From positions 7,195,001-7,259,000 of the forward strand of contig NZ_BAAAWU010000001.1 of assembly GCF_039535235.1 (NCBI RefSeq): 64,000 bases of DNA. Reading direction: 5' to 3'. Source of the stretch: Streptomyces roseoviridis (GTDB taxonomy: Bacteria > Actinomycetota > Actinomycetes > Streptomycetales > Streptomycetaceae). Both the position numbers and the translations under genes were made by a program. Positions 1 to 7,820 of the stretch are shown piece by piece. The notes under the pieces were generated by a model, which saw nothing but the letters and a program-made list of their open reading frames with translations, did no database searches and was not told the origin of the DNA. Position 1 is the stretch's first letter. Each line of letters begins with the position of its first letter.

Positions 1-191
1 TCGAAGCCCCGCCCGACCGCCTCCGGGTCGATGACCGCGCGATAGCCCTGGATCACCCCGTCCTGCTCCAGCTGCCGGACCCGCCGCATGCAGGGGGAGG
101 GGCTGAGGCCGACCCGCTGGGCCAGCTCCTGGTTGCTCAACCGGCCGTCCTGCTGGAGCTCGCGCAAGATATGGAGATCGATTCGGTCCAT
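1..191 (-). CDS. Lrp/AsnC family transcriptional regulator (partial)
   Basis: Only the first 63 residues are in the window; the gene runs off the left edge. The visible part starts MDRIDLHILREL and holds the typical winged helix of the Lrp/AsnC family, including the recognition helix stretch VGLSPSPCMRRV followed by GVIQGYRAVIDP. Proteins of this family sense amino acids through a C-terminal RAM domain, which is not seen here. The gene is divergent from the asparaginase and aspartase genes, with 111 bp between starts. By inference it controls amino-acid (Asn/Asp) use and itself. Family assignment is firm; the effector is unknown. Confidence 0.9.
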   Translation of the reverse strand, partial: MDRIDLHILRELQQDGRLSNQELAQRVGLSPSPCMRRVRQLEQDGVIQGYRAVIDPEAVGRGF

Positions 192-192
192 G

Positions 193-249
193 GCGCAATT
201 ATCCACCACGGAGTTCATGATTCCAGGGTCATTTCGCAATCGCATTGCG
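193..249. promoter_or_regulatory. Candidate Lrp/AsnC operator between divergent regulator and asparaginase
   Basis: The short divergent spacer holds the inverted repeat CGCAAT-CGC-ATTGCG at 235-249 and another CGCAAT half-site at 193-198, next to the regulator start codon. Lrp-family proteins often bind several spaced, A/T-centred sites. This is inference from position and symmetry only. Confidence 0.4.
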
Positions 250-302
250 TGACGGTTGGCCTATCGTTGCCGCGCACACCTCCAGGGAAGGACAGCACGC
301 TC

Positions 303-1343
303 ATGAAGTGGACGCGCGACGCCCGGCCGCGCCGCATCGTGGTCATCAGCACCGGCGGCACCATCGCCAGCCGCTGGACCGGCAGCGGATACGCCGCCGA
401 CGCCTCGGGTGACGACGTCGTGGCCACGGCCGCGGTCCCCGACAACGTCGACGTGGAGGTCATCGACCTCTTCAACGTCAACAGCTCCCGGATGACCACC
501 GAACGCCAGCTGCTGCTGCTGCGCACCGTCCACGAGACGCTCGCCGACCCCGGCGTCGACGGCATCGTCGTCACCCACGGCACCGACACCCTGGAGGAGT
601 CGGCCTTCTTCCTGGACCTGCACCACGCCGACCCCCGGCCGGTCGTCCTCACCGGCGCCCAGCGCCCCTTCGGCACGGGCGACGGCGACGGCCCCGGCAA
701 CCTCTACGACGCGCTCCAGGTCGCCGCCACCGTCCACGGCCTCGGCGTCCTCGTCGTCTTCGACGGTCTCGTCCACGCCGCCCGCGGCACCGTCAAGACC
801 AAGACTCTCGCCTCCGACCCGTTCGCCGACCCCTCCGGCGAGCGCGTCGGCCGCCTCGGCTTCGGCCAGGTCGACATCGAGCGCGAGCCCGAGCGCCCCG
901 CGCCGCTGCCGCTGCCCGCAGAGGGCCGGCCGCTGCCCCGCGTCGACATCGTCACGCACCACTCCGACGCCGACCCGGTCCTCTTCGAGGCGGCCGTCGC
1001 CGCCGGGGCCCGCGGCATCGTCCTCGTCGGCACCGGTGCCGGCAACGCCACCCCGGAGATCGCCGGGGCCGTCGCCCGCGCCGTCGACCAGGGCGTCCAC
1101 GTCGTCCTGTCCACCCGCGTCGCCTCGGGTCCCGTCGCCGAGGTCTACACGGGCGGCGGCGCCGTCGACCTGGCCGCCGCCGGCGCGGTCCTCGCCGGGA
1201 CCCTGCGCCCCGGCCAGGCCCGGATAGCCCTGCTCACCGCGCTCCTCGCCGAGGTGCCCTCGCCCGAGCGCCGCACCACCCTGCTCCGCACCCTCCTCGA
1301 AGGCCCGGTCCGCGCCGAGTCCGCCTTCGCCGTCGCGCACTGA
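303..1343 (+). CDS. ansA: L-asparaginase
   Basis: Hydrolyses L-asparagine to L-aspartate and ammonia. The 346-residue protein carries both asparaginase signatures: STGGTIAS near residues 16-23, with the nucleophilic threonine, and THGTDTLEE near 90-98. No signal peptide is evident, so a cytoplasmic enzyme is likely. The ATG at 303 is chosen because GGGAAGGA lies 8-14 bases upstream and homology starts just after it; in-frame upstream codons from 171 would overlap the divergent regulator. Aspartase follows 130 bp downstream, so the product aspartate can be deaminated onward. The symbol is by family; type I versus type II was not tested. Confidence 0.9.
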   Translation: MKWTRDARPRRIVVISTGGTIASRWTGSGYAADASGDDVVATAAVPDNVDVEVIDLFNVNSSRMTTERQLLLLRTVHETLADPGVDGIVVTHGTDTLEESAFFLDLHHADPRPVVLTGAQRPFGTGDGDGPGNLYDALQVAATVHGLGVLVVFDGLVHAARGTVKTKTLASDPFADPSGERVGRLGFGQVDIEREPERPAPLPLPAEGRPLPRVDIVTHHSDADPVLFEAAVAAGARGIVLVGTGAGNATPEIAGAVARAVDQGVHVVLSTRVASGPVAEVYTGGGAVDLAAAGAVLAGTLRPGQARIALLTALLAEVPSPERRTTLLRTLLEGPVRAESAFAVAH

Positions 1344-1473
1344 GCCGTTCGCGAGCCGCCGGGGCCCCTCGCGGCCGGGCCCCGGACCGTGCGCCCGCCG
1401 GGGCCCCTCGCGGCCGCGCTCCGGGCCGCATCCCTTCCGCCGTCCTCCTCCCCCCGCGTAAGGCACCGTCACC

Positions 1474-2964
1474 GTGATCCCCGCTCCACAGCACACCGCC
1501 CCCGAGCCCGCCGCCCCCGAGCCGGACGTCGAGCCGGATGCCACCGCCGGCCGGGGCGCCGTCCGGCGCGAGCACGACCTGCTCGGCGACCGGGACGTCC
1601 CCGCTCACGCGTATTGGGGCATCCACACCCTGCGCGCCACCGAGAACTTCGCCATCACCGGTACCCCGATCTCCGTCTACCCGCAGCTGATCGACGCGCT
1701 CGCCGCCGTCAAGGAGGCCGCCGCCCTCGCCAACGAGGAGCTCGGCCTGCTGCCCGCCGGCAAGACGGCGGCCATCGTCGCCGCCTGCCGGGAGATCCGG
1801 GGCGGCGCGCTGCACGGCGAGTTCGTCGTCGACGTCGTCCAGGGCGGCGCCGGCACCTCCACCAACATGAACGCCAACGAGGTCGTCGCCAACCGGGCCC
1901 TGGAACTCCTCGGCCACGCCAAGGGCGAGTACCACCTGCTGCACCCCAACGAGGACGTCAACCTCGGCCAGTCCACCAATGACGTCTACCCGACCGCCAT
2001 CCGCATCGCCGCCATCGGCGCCGCCCGCGACCTGCTGCGCGCGATGGCCGTCCTCCAGGACGCCTTCGCCGAGAAGGCCGTCGAGTTCGGCACCGTCGTC
2101 AAGATGGGCCGCACCCAGCTCCAGGACGCCGTGCCCATGACGCTGGGCCAGGAGTTCTCCACGTACGCCGTGATGCTGGAGGAGGACCGCGGGCGGCTGG
2201 CCGAGGCGATCGAGCTGATCCACGAGATCAACCTCGGCGCCACCGCCATCGGCACCGGTCTCAACGCCGCCCCCGGCTACGCCGAGACCGCCCGCCGTCA
2301 CCTCGCCGGCATCACCGGACTGCCCCTGGTGACCTCCGCCAACCTGGTCGAGGCCACCCAGGACTGCGGCGCCTTCGTGCAGCTCTCCGGCGTCCTCAAG
2401 CGGATCGCCGTGAAGCTCTCCAAGACCTGCAACGACCTGCGGCTGCTCTCCTCCGGCCCGCGCGCGGGATTCGGCGAGATCAACCTGCCGCCCGTCCAGG
2501 CCGGTTCGAGCATCATGCCCGGCAAGGTCAACCCGGTCATCCCCGAGGTCGTCAACCAGGTCGCCTTCGAGGTGATCGGCAACGACATGACCATCACGAT
2601 GGCGGCGGAAGGCGGCCAGCTCCAGCTCAACGCCTTCGAGCCGGTCATCTTCCACGCCCTGTCGAAGAGCCTGACCTCGCTCAGGGCGGCCTGCCTCACC
2701 CTCGCCGAACGCTGTGTCACCGGCATCACCGCCAACACCGAGTCCCTGCGCCGAAGCGTCGAGAACTCCATCGGGCTGGCCACCGCGCTCAACCCGTACC
2801 TCGGCTACACGGCCGCGACCGCCATCGCCCAGGAGGCCCTGGCCACGGGCCGCTCGGTCGCCGAGCTCACCCTGGAGAAGGGCCTGCTCCCGCCCGAGCG
2901 GCTCGCCGAACTGCTCACGCCGGAGCACCTCACGGGCACGGCGGGCGGAGTGCTGAGGACCTGA
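1474..2964 (+). CDS. aspA: Aspartate ammonia-lyase (aspartase)
   Basis: Catalyses L-aspartate to fumarate plus ammonia. The 496-residue protein belongs to the fumarase/aspartase superfamily: the signature GSSIMPGKVNP is at residues 344-354, with GQSTNDVYPTA and the TQLQDAVPMTLGQE region earlier. It starts at GTG 1474, with an A/P/E-rich extension of about 30 residues before the conserved HDLLGDRDVP core. It lies directly after asparaginase on the same strand, a pairing also known from the Bacillus ans operon. The pair turns asparagine into a TCA intermediate and two ammonia. Fumarase is less likely given the asparaginase context. Confidence 0.9.
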   Translation: MIPAPQHTAPEPAAPEPDVEPDATAGRGAVRREHDLLGDRDVPAHAYWGIHTLRATENFAITGTPISVYPQLIDALAAVKEAAALANEELGLLPAGKTAAIVAACREIRGGALHGEFVVDVVQGGAGTSTNMNANEVVANRALELLGHAKGEYHLLHPNEDVNLGQSTNDVYPTAIRIAAIGAARDLLRAMAVLQDAFAEKAVEFGTVVKMGRTQLQDAVPMTLGQEFSTYAVMLEEDRGRLAEAIELIHEINLGATAIGTGLNAAPGYAETARRHLAGITGLPLVTSANLVEATQDCGAFVQLSGVLKRIAVKLSKTCNDLRLLSSGPRAGFGEINLPPVQAGSSIMPGKVNPVIPEVVNQVAFEVIGNDMTITMAAEGGQLQLNAFEPVIFHALSKSLTSLRAACLTLAERCVTGITANTESLRRSVENSIGLATALNPYLGYTAATAIAQEALATGRSVAELTLEKGLLPPERLAELLTPEHLTGTAGGVLRT

Positions 2965-3036
2965 GGCTCAAGGCAGCGGGCGACGAAGCCGACATTTCTA
3001 CCGATAGAGGTATGAATCAGTCGTGGAGTCGCCCGC

Positions 3037-3663
3037 ATGCCGAACCCCGCCGTCATCCCCGCCGCCACGCCCACCACCCCGGACGAGCTCGACCGCGAAG
3101 CCGCCGCCCTGCTCGACACCGCGGCCTGGCAGGAGATCGTGGCCCGCTGGGCCGAGGCCCCGCCCGTTCGGGAGGAGGCGGCCGACTGGCGGCGGCTGCT
3201 GTCCGTCCCGGTGGACCGGCTCGTCGCCGACGCCCTCGCCGCCCTCGACGCCCGGCCCGCGCCCGAGCCCGTCGAACGGCCGCTGCCCGGACGCCTCGGC
3301 GCGATCCTGCCCGACCGGCTGCACGCCTGGCGCCGCATCGGCAGCCCCGACGTGAGTCCGTCGGTCCACCTCGCCCACGCCCGGCGGGTCCTGACCACCT
3401 GGGGGTGGCAGAACACCCCGTACAAGCTCCGCGACCGGCGCGGCGCGCGCTGCGTCTGCGGGGCGATGCTCGCCGCCCACCGGCTCGGCTACGGCAGCGC
3501 CGCCACCATGAACGAGGCCGGGGCCTGGATGCTCGAAGAGCTCCGCTCCCGCGGCTGGACCGAGCTCATCGGCCCCTGGAACCGGGCCCCGGGCCGTACC
3601 GCGGCGGACGCGCTCGCCCTGGTGGACGCCACGATCCGCCGCGCGGCCCGGGCCGGTCGCTAG
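3037..3663 (+). CDS. Hypothetical protein, DUF6197-like
   Basis: A 208-residue soluble protein of unknown function. The N-terminal half is Ala/Pro/Arg-rich and low in information. The C-terminal part has GWQNTPYKLRDRRG followed by RCVCGAML and AAHRLGYGSA, a W-x-x-G-x-x-R-D-x-x-G-x-x-C-x-x-G-A pattern that recalls the actinobacterial DUF6197 family. No signal peptide or membrane segment is visible. ATG 3037 is preceded by GGAG about 10 bases upstream. It stands alone between aspA and a convergent hydrolase gene. The family call is tentative. Confidence 0.7.
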   Translation: MPNPAVIPAATPTTPDELDREAAALLDTAAWQEIVARWAEAPPVREEAADWRRLLSVPVDRLVADALAALDARPAPEPVERPLPGRLGAILPDRLHAWRRIGSPDVSPSVHLAHARRVLTTWGWQNTPYKLRDRRGARCVCGAMLAAHRLGYGSAATMNEAGAWMLEELRSRGWTELIGPWNRAPGRTAADALALVDATIRRAARAGR

Positions 3664-3675
3664 GAGGCCGGGACC

Positions 3676-5058
3676 CTACGGCCGGACGCCCGGCAGACGG
3701 TCGACCAGCGGCGGCAGGCCGGCCGTGACCGGCGGGACGGCGGAGCGCAGGCCCTCGGCGGGCGCGGAGGCGCCGCCGCTCAGGGCGCCGTCGACGAACG
3801 CGTACAGCGCCGGTGTGACCGGATCGGGCAGCGGACGGCCCTGCTCGTCGAAGCGCTGGTACTTCATCAGGTTCCACGCCACGGTCACCTGACGGCGGCC
3901 GTCCTCCGTGGCGAGCGACCACGTGCCCGCGCCGAACACCGCGCCGTCATGGCCCCAGTACCAGCCGCCGCTCGGCATCTTCAGCGTGTACAGGCCGAGC
4001 CCGTAGCGCATCGCGGGCTCCTCGCCGGGCTCCGTCTCGTGCGCCGGGACCGTCGTCTTCATCGCGCGCAGCGCGGCCGGCCCGAGCAGCCTGCCGCCCA
4101 GGAGCTTGCGGTAGAAGGTGTTGAGGTCGTCCGTCGTCGACACCAGGGCGCCGGCCGTGCCGCCCCACGACATGTCGTACGTGCTGTAGTCGCGCGGCGG
4201 GTCGATCAGACCGAAGAACGACTCGTACATCCCCGCGTGCGGCCCCTTGATCGAGGGGGAGGCGGGGAAGTAGGTGTGGCGCAGGCCCGCCCGGCGTATG
4301 ACGTGACGGGTGATGTACGCCTCGGGGTCCTGGCCCGTCACCCGCTCCAGGATGAGCCCCGCGAGGATGTAGTTGGTGTTGGAGTAGGAGTGCTTCCCGC
4401 GCTCCTTCACCGGCGGGGCGGCCAGACCGAGCCGGGCCAGCTCCTCCGGAGCGAGGCGCCGGAGCCGGTTCTCGTCGAGCGTCCGGCCCGGGTCCTGGAG
4501 CAGTCCGGGGAAGGCGGGCAGGATGTAGTCGGCGATGCCGCTCGTGTGGTTGAGCAGCATCCGGACCGTCACCTTCTCGCCGCGCTCGCCGGTGACGAGG
4601 TCCGGGAGGTAGCGGCCGACGGGCGCGTCCAGGTCGATCCGGCCGCGTTCCACCTGCTGGAGCACCGCCACGGCCGTGAAGGTCTTGGTGATGCTGCCGA
4701 CCCGGTGCTCGAAGTCCGGTGCCATGGGGCGCCCGGCGGCCGGATCGGCGAGGCCCGTGGCGCCCCGCCACCGCGCCGAGCCGTCCCGGACCGCCGCGAA
4801 CGCCCCGTACATGCCGGCGGCGTGGAAGGCGTCGAGCGTGTCGCGCAGCGCCGCACGGTCCAGCGCGGGCCGGTGCCGCTCCGCGACCGCGCTCATCGGC
4901 GCCGCTCCCGTGGCGTCGGCGGCCTGGGCCGGGAGCACGCCCACGGACAGGGCGAGCAGGGCGGCCGAGACCACGGCCGTCGTCCGGGCCGGGCGCGGGC
5001 CCCTTAAGCGAGAGGAGCGAGAGGAGTGCTCGGGGCGCGGGGAGCGCGTGGAGTGCAT
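3676..5058 (-). CDS. Secreted serine hydrolase (beta-lactamase / D-Ala-D-Ala carboxypeptidase fold)
   Basis: A 460-residue exported serine hydrolase of the class-C beta-lactamase / DD-peptidase superfamily. A basic N-terminus and hydrophobic stretch end at AQA about residue 46, consistent with Sec export. The three active-site motifs are present: S-x-x-K as SITK at 122-125, Y-x-N as YSN at 225-227, and H-x-G as HDG at 370-372. The start at 5058 has AAGGGGGAACC just upstream; an in-frame start 57 bases earlier lacks a ribosome site. The substrate cannot be read from sequence: peptidoglycan stem peptides, esters and D-amino-acid amides are all used by relatives. It is probably monocistronic. 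Confidence 0.88.
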   Translation of the reverse strand: MHSTRSPRPEHSSRSSRLRGPRPARTTAVVSAALLALSVGVLPAQAADATGAAPMSAVAERHRPALDRAALRDTLDAFHAAGMYGAFAAVRDGSARWRGATGLADPAAGRPMAPDFEHRVGSITKTFTAVAVLQQVERGRIDLDAPVGRYLPDLVTGERGEKVTVRMLLNHTSGIADYILPAFPGLLQDPGRTLDENRLRRLAPEELARLGLAAPPVKERGKHSYSNTNYILAGLILERVTGQDPEAYITRHVIRRAGLRHTYFPASPSIKGPHAGMYESFFGLIDPPRDYSTYDMSWGGTAGALVSTTDDLNTFYRKLLGGRLLGPAALRAMKTTVPAHETEPGEEPAMRYGLGLYTLKMPSGGWYWGHDGAVFGAGTWSLATEDGRRQVTVAWNLMKYQRFDEQGRPLPDPVTPALYAFVDGALSGGASAPAEGLRSAVPPVTAGLPPLVDRLPGVRP

Positions 5059-5166
5059 GAGGTGGTTCCCCCTTGGTCGGTCGTCTCGTCGGTCGTCCGC
5101 GCGCGGCCGGCGCACGGACCGCCATCCTCACCGCTCCGCACCGCGCGCCGCGTCCCTCCCCGGGAC

Positions 5167-5214
5167 GATCATGATCATCGGTACGCATGACGCCCGGAGG
5201 GCTAGCCTGGGTGT
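5167..5214 (+). promoter_or_regulatory. Divergent promoter region with palindrome and TAGCCT -10 element
   Basis: Between the serine hydrolase and the phosphoribosyltransferase fusion, GATCATGATC is a perfect 10-bp palindrome at 5167-5176. A TAGCCT hexamer lies at 5203-5208, six bases before an ATG at 5215. The same TAGCCT-N6-ATG layout occurs at the leaderless exonuclease gene (31271). A further inverted repeat GGTCCG-AC-CGGACC is at 5227-5240. The regulator is unknown. Confidence 0.35.
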
Positions 5215-5426
5215 ATGGGCGGCGACGGTCCGACCGGACCGTTCCTCCGCGGCGACGTCATGCCCGGCCGGGGAACCGACCGGATCCTTCCCCGTCCCCT
5301 CGACCCGGCCCCGCCCGAGCGGTACGTCCGCTACGCCCGCGACGTCCGCGACGACGTGGCCGTGCCGCAGCCGGGGGTGACCCCGTCCGCGGCGGTCCGG
5401 CGGACACGGGCCAGGAAGGCGCACCC

Positions 5427-6713
5427 ATGTACTTCACCGACCGCACCGACGCCGGCAGACAGCTCGCCGAGCGCCTCTTCGGCCTCAGGGACCGGGACGC
5501 GGCCGTCCTCGGGCTGCCGCGCGGGGGAGTGCCCGTGGCGGCCGAGGTCGCCGACGCGCTCGGCGCGCCCCTGGACATCTGTCTGGTACGGAAGCTGGGC
5601 GTGCCGTCCCAGCCCGAGCTCGCCATGGGAGCGATCGGCGAGGACGGCGTGCGCGTCCTCAACGACGAGGTGATCGCCCGGACCGGCGTGTCCGGCCGCG
5701 ACCTCGCCGAGACCGAGCGCCGTGAACGGGCCGTGCTCGAGGAACGGGCCCGCCGCTACCGGGGCGCCCGCGCACCGGTCGACCTCACCGGCCGCACCGT
5801 CGTCGTGGTCGACGACGGCTTCGCCACCGGCGCCACCGCGCTCGCCGCCTGCGAGGTGGTACGGGCCCGGGGCGCCGCCCGGATCGCGCTCGCCGTGCCG
5901 GTCGCGCCCCGCGGCTGGACCGCCCGGGTCGCGGGCTTCGCCGACGAGACGTACTGCGTGCGCGAACCCGTCACCTTCTACGCCATCGGCCAGTTCTACC
6001 AGGACTTCTCGCAGACCCCGGACGAGGAGGTCGTGGCCCGGCTCGAACGGCGGCGAGGCGGAAGCGCCGCGGGAGGCAGCGGCGGCGAGGACACCGAGGT
6101 CCGCATCCCGCTCGGCGCCACGGAGGCGGGCGGACGGCTCACTGTCCCCGCTGACGCGACCGGCGTCGTCCTCTTCGCGCACGGCAGCGGCAGCAGCCGG
6201 CACAGCCCCCGCAACCTCGCGGTCGCCGCAGCCCTGCACCGCGCCGGGCTCGGCACGCTCCTCTTCGACCTGCTCGCCGACGACGAGGCCGCCGACCGGA
6301 CCCGTGTCTTCGACACCCCGCTGCTCGCCGCGCGCCTGCGCCGGGCCACCGACTGGCTCGCCGCCCGCCCCGGCGCCGGCGGCCTGCCGACCGGCTACTT
6401 CGGGGCCAGTACGGGCGCGGCCGCGGCGCTGTGGGCCGCCGCCGAACCCGGCAGCACCGTCGCCGCCGTCGTCTCCCGCGGCGGCCGGCCCGACCTGGCC
6501 GACGCGCGCCTTCCTGAGGTCACCGCGCCGACCCTGCTCGTCGTCGGCGGCGCCGACCCGCTCGTCCTCGACCTCAACCGCCGGGCGGAACGGCGGCTGC
6601 GCTGCGAGCACCGGCTGGTCACCGTCCCCGGCGCCGGACACCTCTTCGAGGAGCCGGGCGCCCTGGAACGGGTGGGCGAACTCGCCGCCGACTGGTTCGC
6701 CGCACGGCTGTGA
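5427..6713 (+). CDS. Phosphoribosyltransferase-alpha/beta hydrolase fusion
   Basis: A 428-residue two-domain protein. Residues 1-210 are a type I phosphoribosyltransferase with the PRPP loop VVVVDDGFATGAT at 125-137. Residues about 228-428 form a dienelactone-hydrolase-like alpha/beta hydrolase with a FGASTG nucleophile elbow near 325, a GGADPL acid turn and a GAGH histidine. This fusion is known in actinobacteria, including a DosR-regulon protein of Mycobacterium tuberculosis (Rv0571c), but its substrate is not established. ATG 5427 has AGGAAGG 8-14 bases upstream. An upstream reading frame with coding-like third positions overlaps it (see findings). Confidence 0.88.
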   Translation: MYFTDRTDAGRQLAERLFGLRDRDAAVLGLPRGGVPVAAEVADALGAPLDICLVRKLGVPSQPELAMGAIGEDGVRVLNDEVIARTGVSGRDLAETERRERAVLEERARRYRGARAPVDLTGRTVVVVDDGFATGATALAACEVVRARGAARIALAVPVAPRGWTARVAGFADETYCVREPVTFYAIGQFYQDFSQTPDEEVVARLERRRGGSAAGGSGGEDTEVRIPLGATEAGGRLTVPADATGVVLFAHGSGSSRHSPRNLAVAAALHRAGLGTLLFDLLADDEAADRTRVFDTPLLAARLRRATDWLAARPGAGGLPTGYFGASTGAAAALWAAAEPGSTVAAVVSRGGRPDLADARLPEVTAPTLLVVGGADPLVLDLNRRAERRLRCEHRLVTVPGAGHLFEEPGALERVGELAADWFAARL

Positions 6714-6839
6714 GCGCGCGGACCGGGCACGGCGAAGGGCCGGGCTCGGGGTGAAGGGGTCCGGCGCGGGCGAAGGGCCGGGCTCGCGGTGAAGAGGCCG
6801 GCGCGGGCGAAGGGTCGGGCTCCGGCCGAGGGGCCGGGT

Positions 6840-7180
6840 TTCCGGCCGGGCTCAGGTGTCCGGTCGGCCTCGGGTGCCCGGTCGGCCTCGGTAGTCCGAC
6901 CCGGGCTCGGGCGTCCGGTCGGCCTCGGTGTCCGACCCAGGCTCAGGTGTCCGGTCGGCCTCGGGTGTCCGGTCGGCCTCCGGTGCCCGGTCGGCCTGGG
7001 TGTCCGACCCAGGCTCAGGCGTCAGGTCGGCCTCGGTGTCCGACCCGGGCTCGGGCGTCCGGTCGGCCTGGGTGTCCGACCCGGGCCCAGGCGTCCGACC
7101 GGGCTCGGGTGTCCGGTCGGGCTCAGGTTTCCGACCCGGGCTCAGGAGTCCGGTCGGCCTCGGTGTCCGATCCGGGCTCA
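6840..7180. repeat. Imperfect tandem repeat array (GTGTCCGGTCGGCCTCG type)
   Basis: The roughly 460 bases between the fusion gene and the TetR gene are mostly a degenerate tandem array. Units of about 17-19 bases alternate between GTGTCCGGTCGGCCTCG and GTGTCCGACCCGGGCTCAG. About 18 copies run up to the TetR stop codon. The stretch 6714-6840 has a second weaker repeat around GGGCGAAGGGCCGGGCTCG. No gene is supported here. Confidence 0.75.
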
Positions 7181-7753
7181 GGCGAAGACGATGCGGTCGA
7201 CCGCAGCGCCGATCAGGGCGTCCCGCTCCTCCTCCGAGAAGACCTCCGGCAGCGTCAGCTGCTCCACGATCAGCCAGTTGAGGGTCAGCATCAGCAGCTT
7301 GACCGCCGTCGCGTCACCGGGCAGACGGGTCGACTCGTGGTACGTCACGTTCTGCTCGACGTCCGCGCGCACCCGCTCGGTCAGGACGGCGCGCAGCTCC
7401 GGGCGCCGGGTGGCCTCCAGGCGCAGTTCCAGCAGGGCCAGGTAGCCGGTGCGGAAGGAGCTGACCCGGCCGACGAGGTCCCGCATCAGGCGCGTGTACG
7501 TCTCGCGGTCCGCGCTCGCCGTCCGGTGCGCGGCCAGCGTCTCCTCGTCGGGCTGCAGCCGCTCGTAGACGCGGGCGCCCGCCTGGGTCAGCAGGTCGTC
7601 CCGGTTGGCGAAGTAGTTGGAGGCGGTGCCGGGCGGCACACCCGCCTCGGTGTCCACGGCCCGGAAGGTCAGACCCCGGGCACCCTCCCGGGCCAGCACC
7701 TCGATCGCGGCGTCGACCAGCGCCGCCCTGCGCTCCGGGTTCCTGCGCGCCAC
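7178..7753 (-). CDS. TetR family transcriptional regulator
   Basis: A 191-residue repressor. The N-terminal helix-turn-helix reads AIEVLAREGARGLTFR then AGVPPGTASNYFANRDDLL, a standard TetR recognition region at about 12-55. The C-terminal ligand domain has no close recognisable match. Its stop codon abuts the tandem repeat array. It lies 67 bp downstream of the SpoIIE-type phosphatase start-to-stop unit on the same strand; because the large gene ends at 7821 and this one starts at 7753, the two may be co-transcribed. The ligand and target are unknown. Confidence 0.92.
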   Translation of the reverse strand: MARRNPERRAALVDAAIEVLAREGARGLTFRAVDTEAGVPPGTASNYFANRDDLLTQAGARVYERLQPDEETLAAHRTASADRETYTRLMRDLVGRVSSFRTGYLALLELRLEATRRPELRAVLTERVRADVEQNVTYHESTRLPGDATAVKLLMLTLNWLIVEQLTLPEVFSEEERDALIGAAVDRIVFA

Positions 7754-7820
7754 CGTCCACCACTCCCGTCAGCCGGCACGACTACTCCGGGGAGAGTACT
7801 ACGAGCGGAGTGCACCGCAC

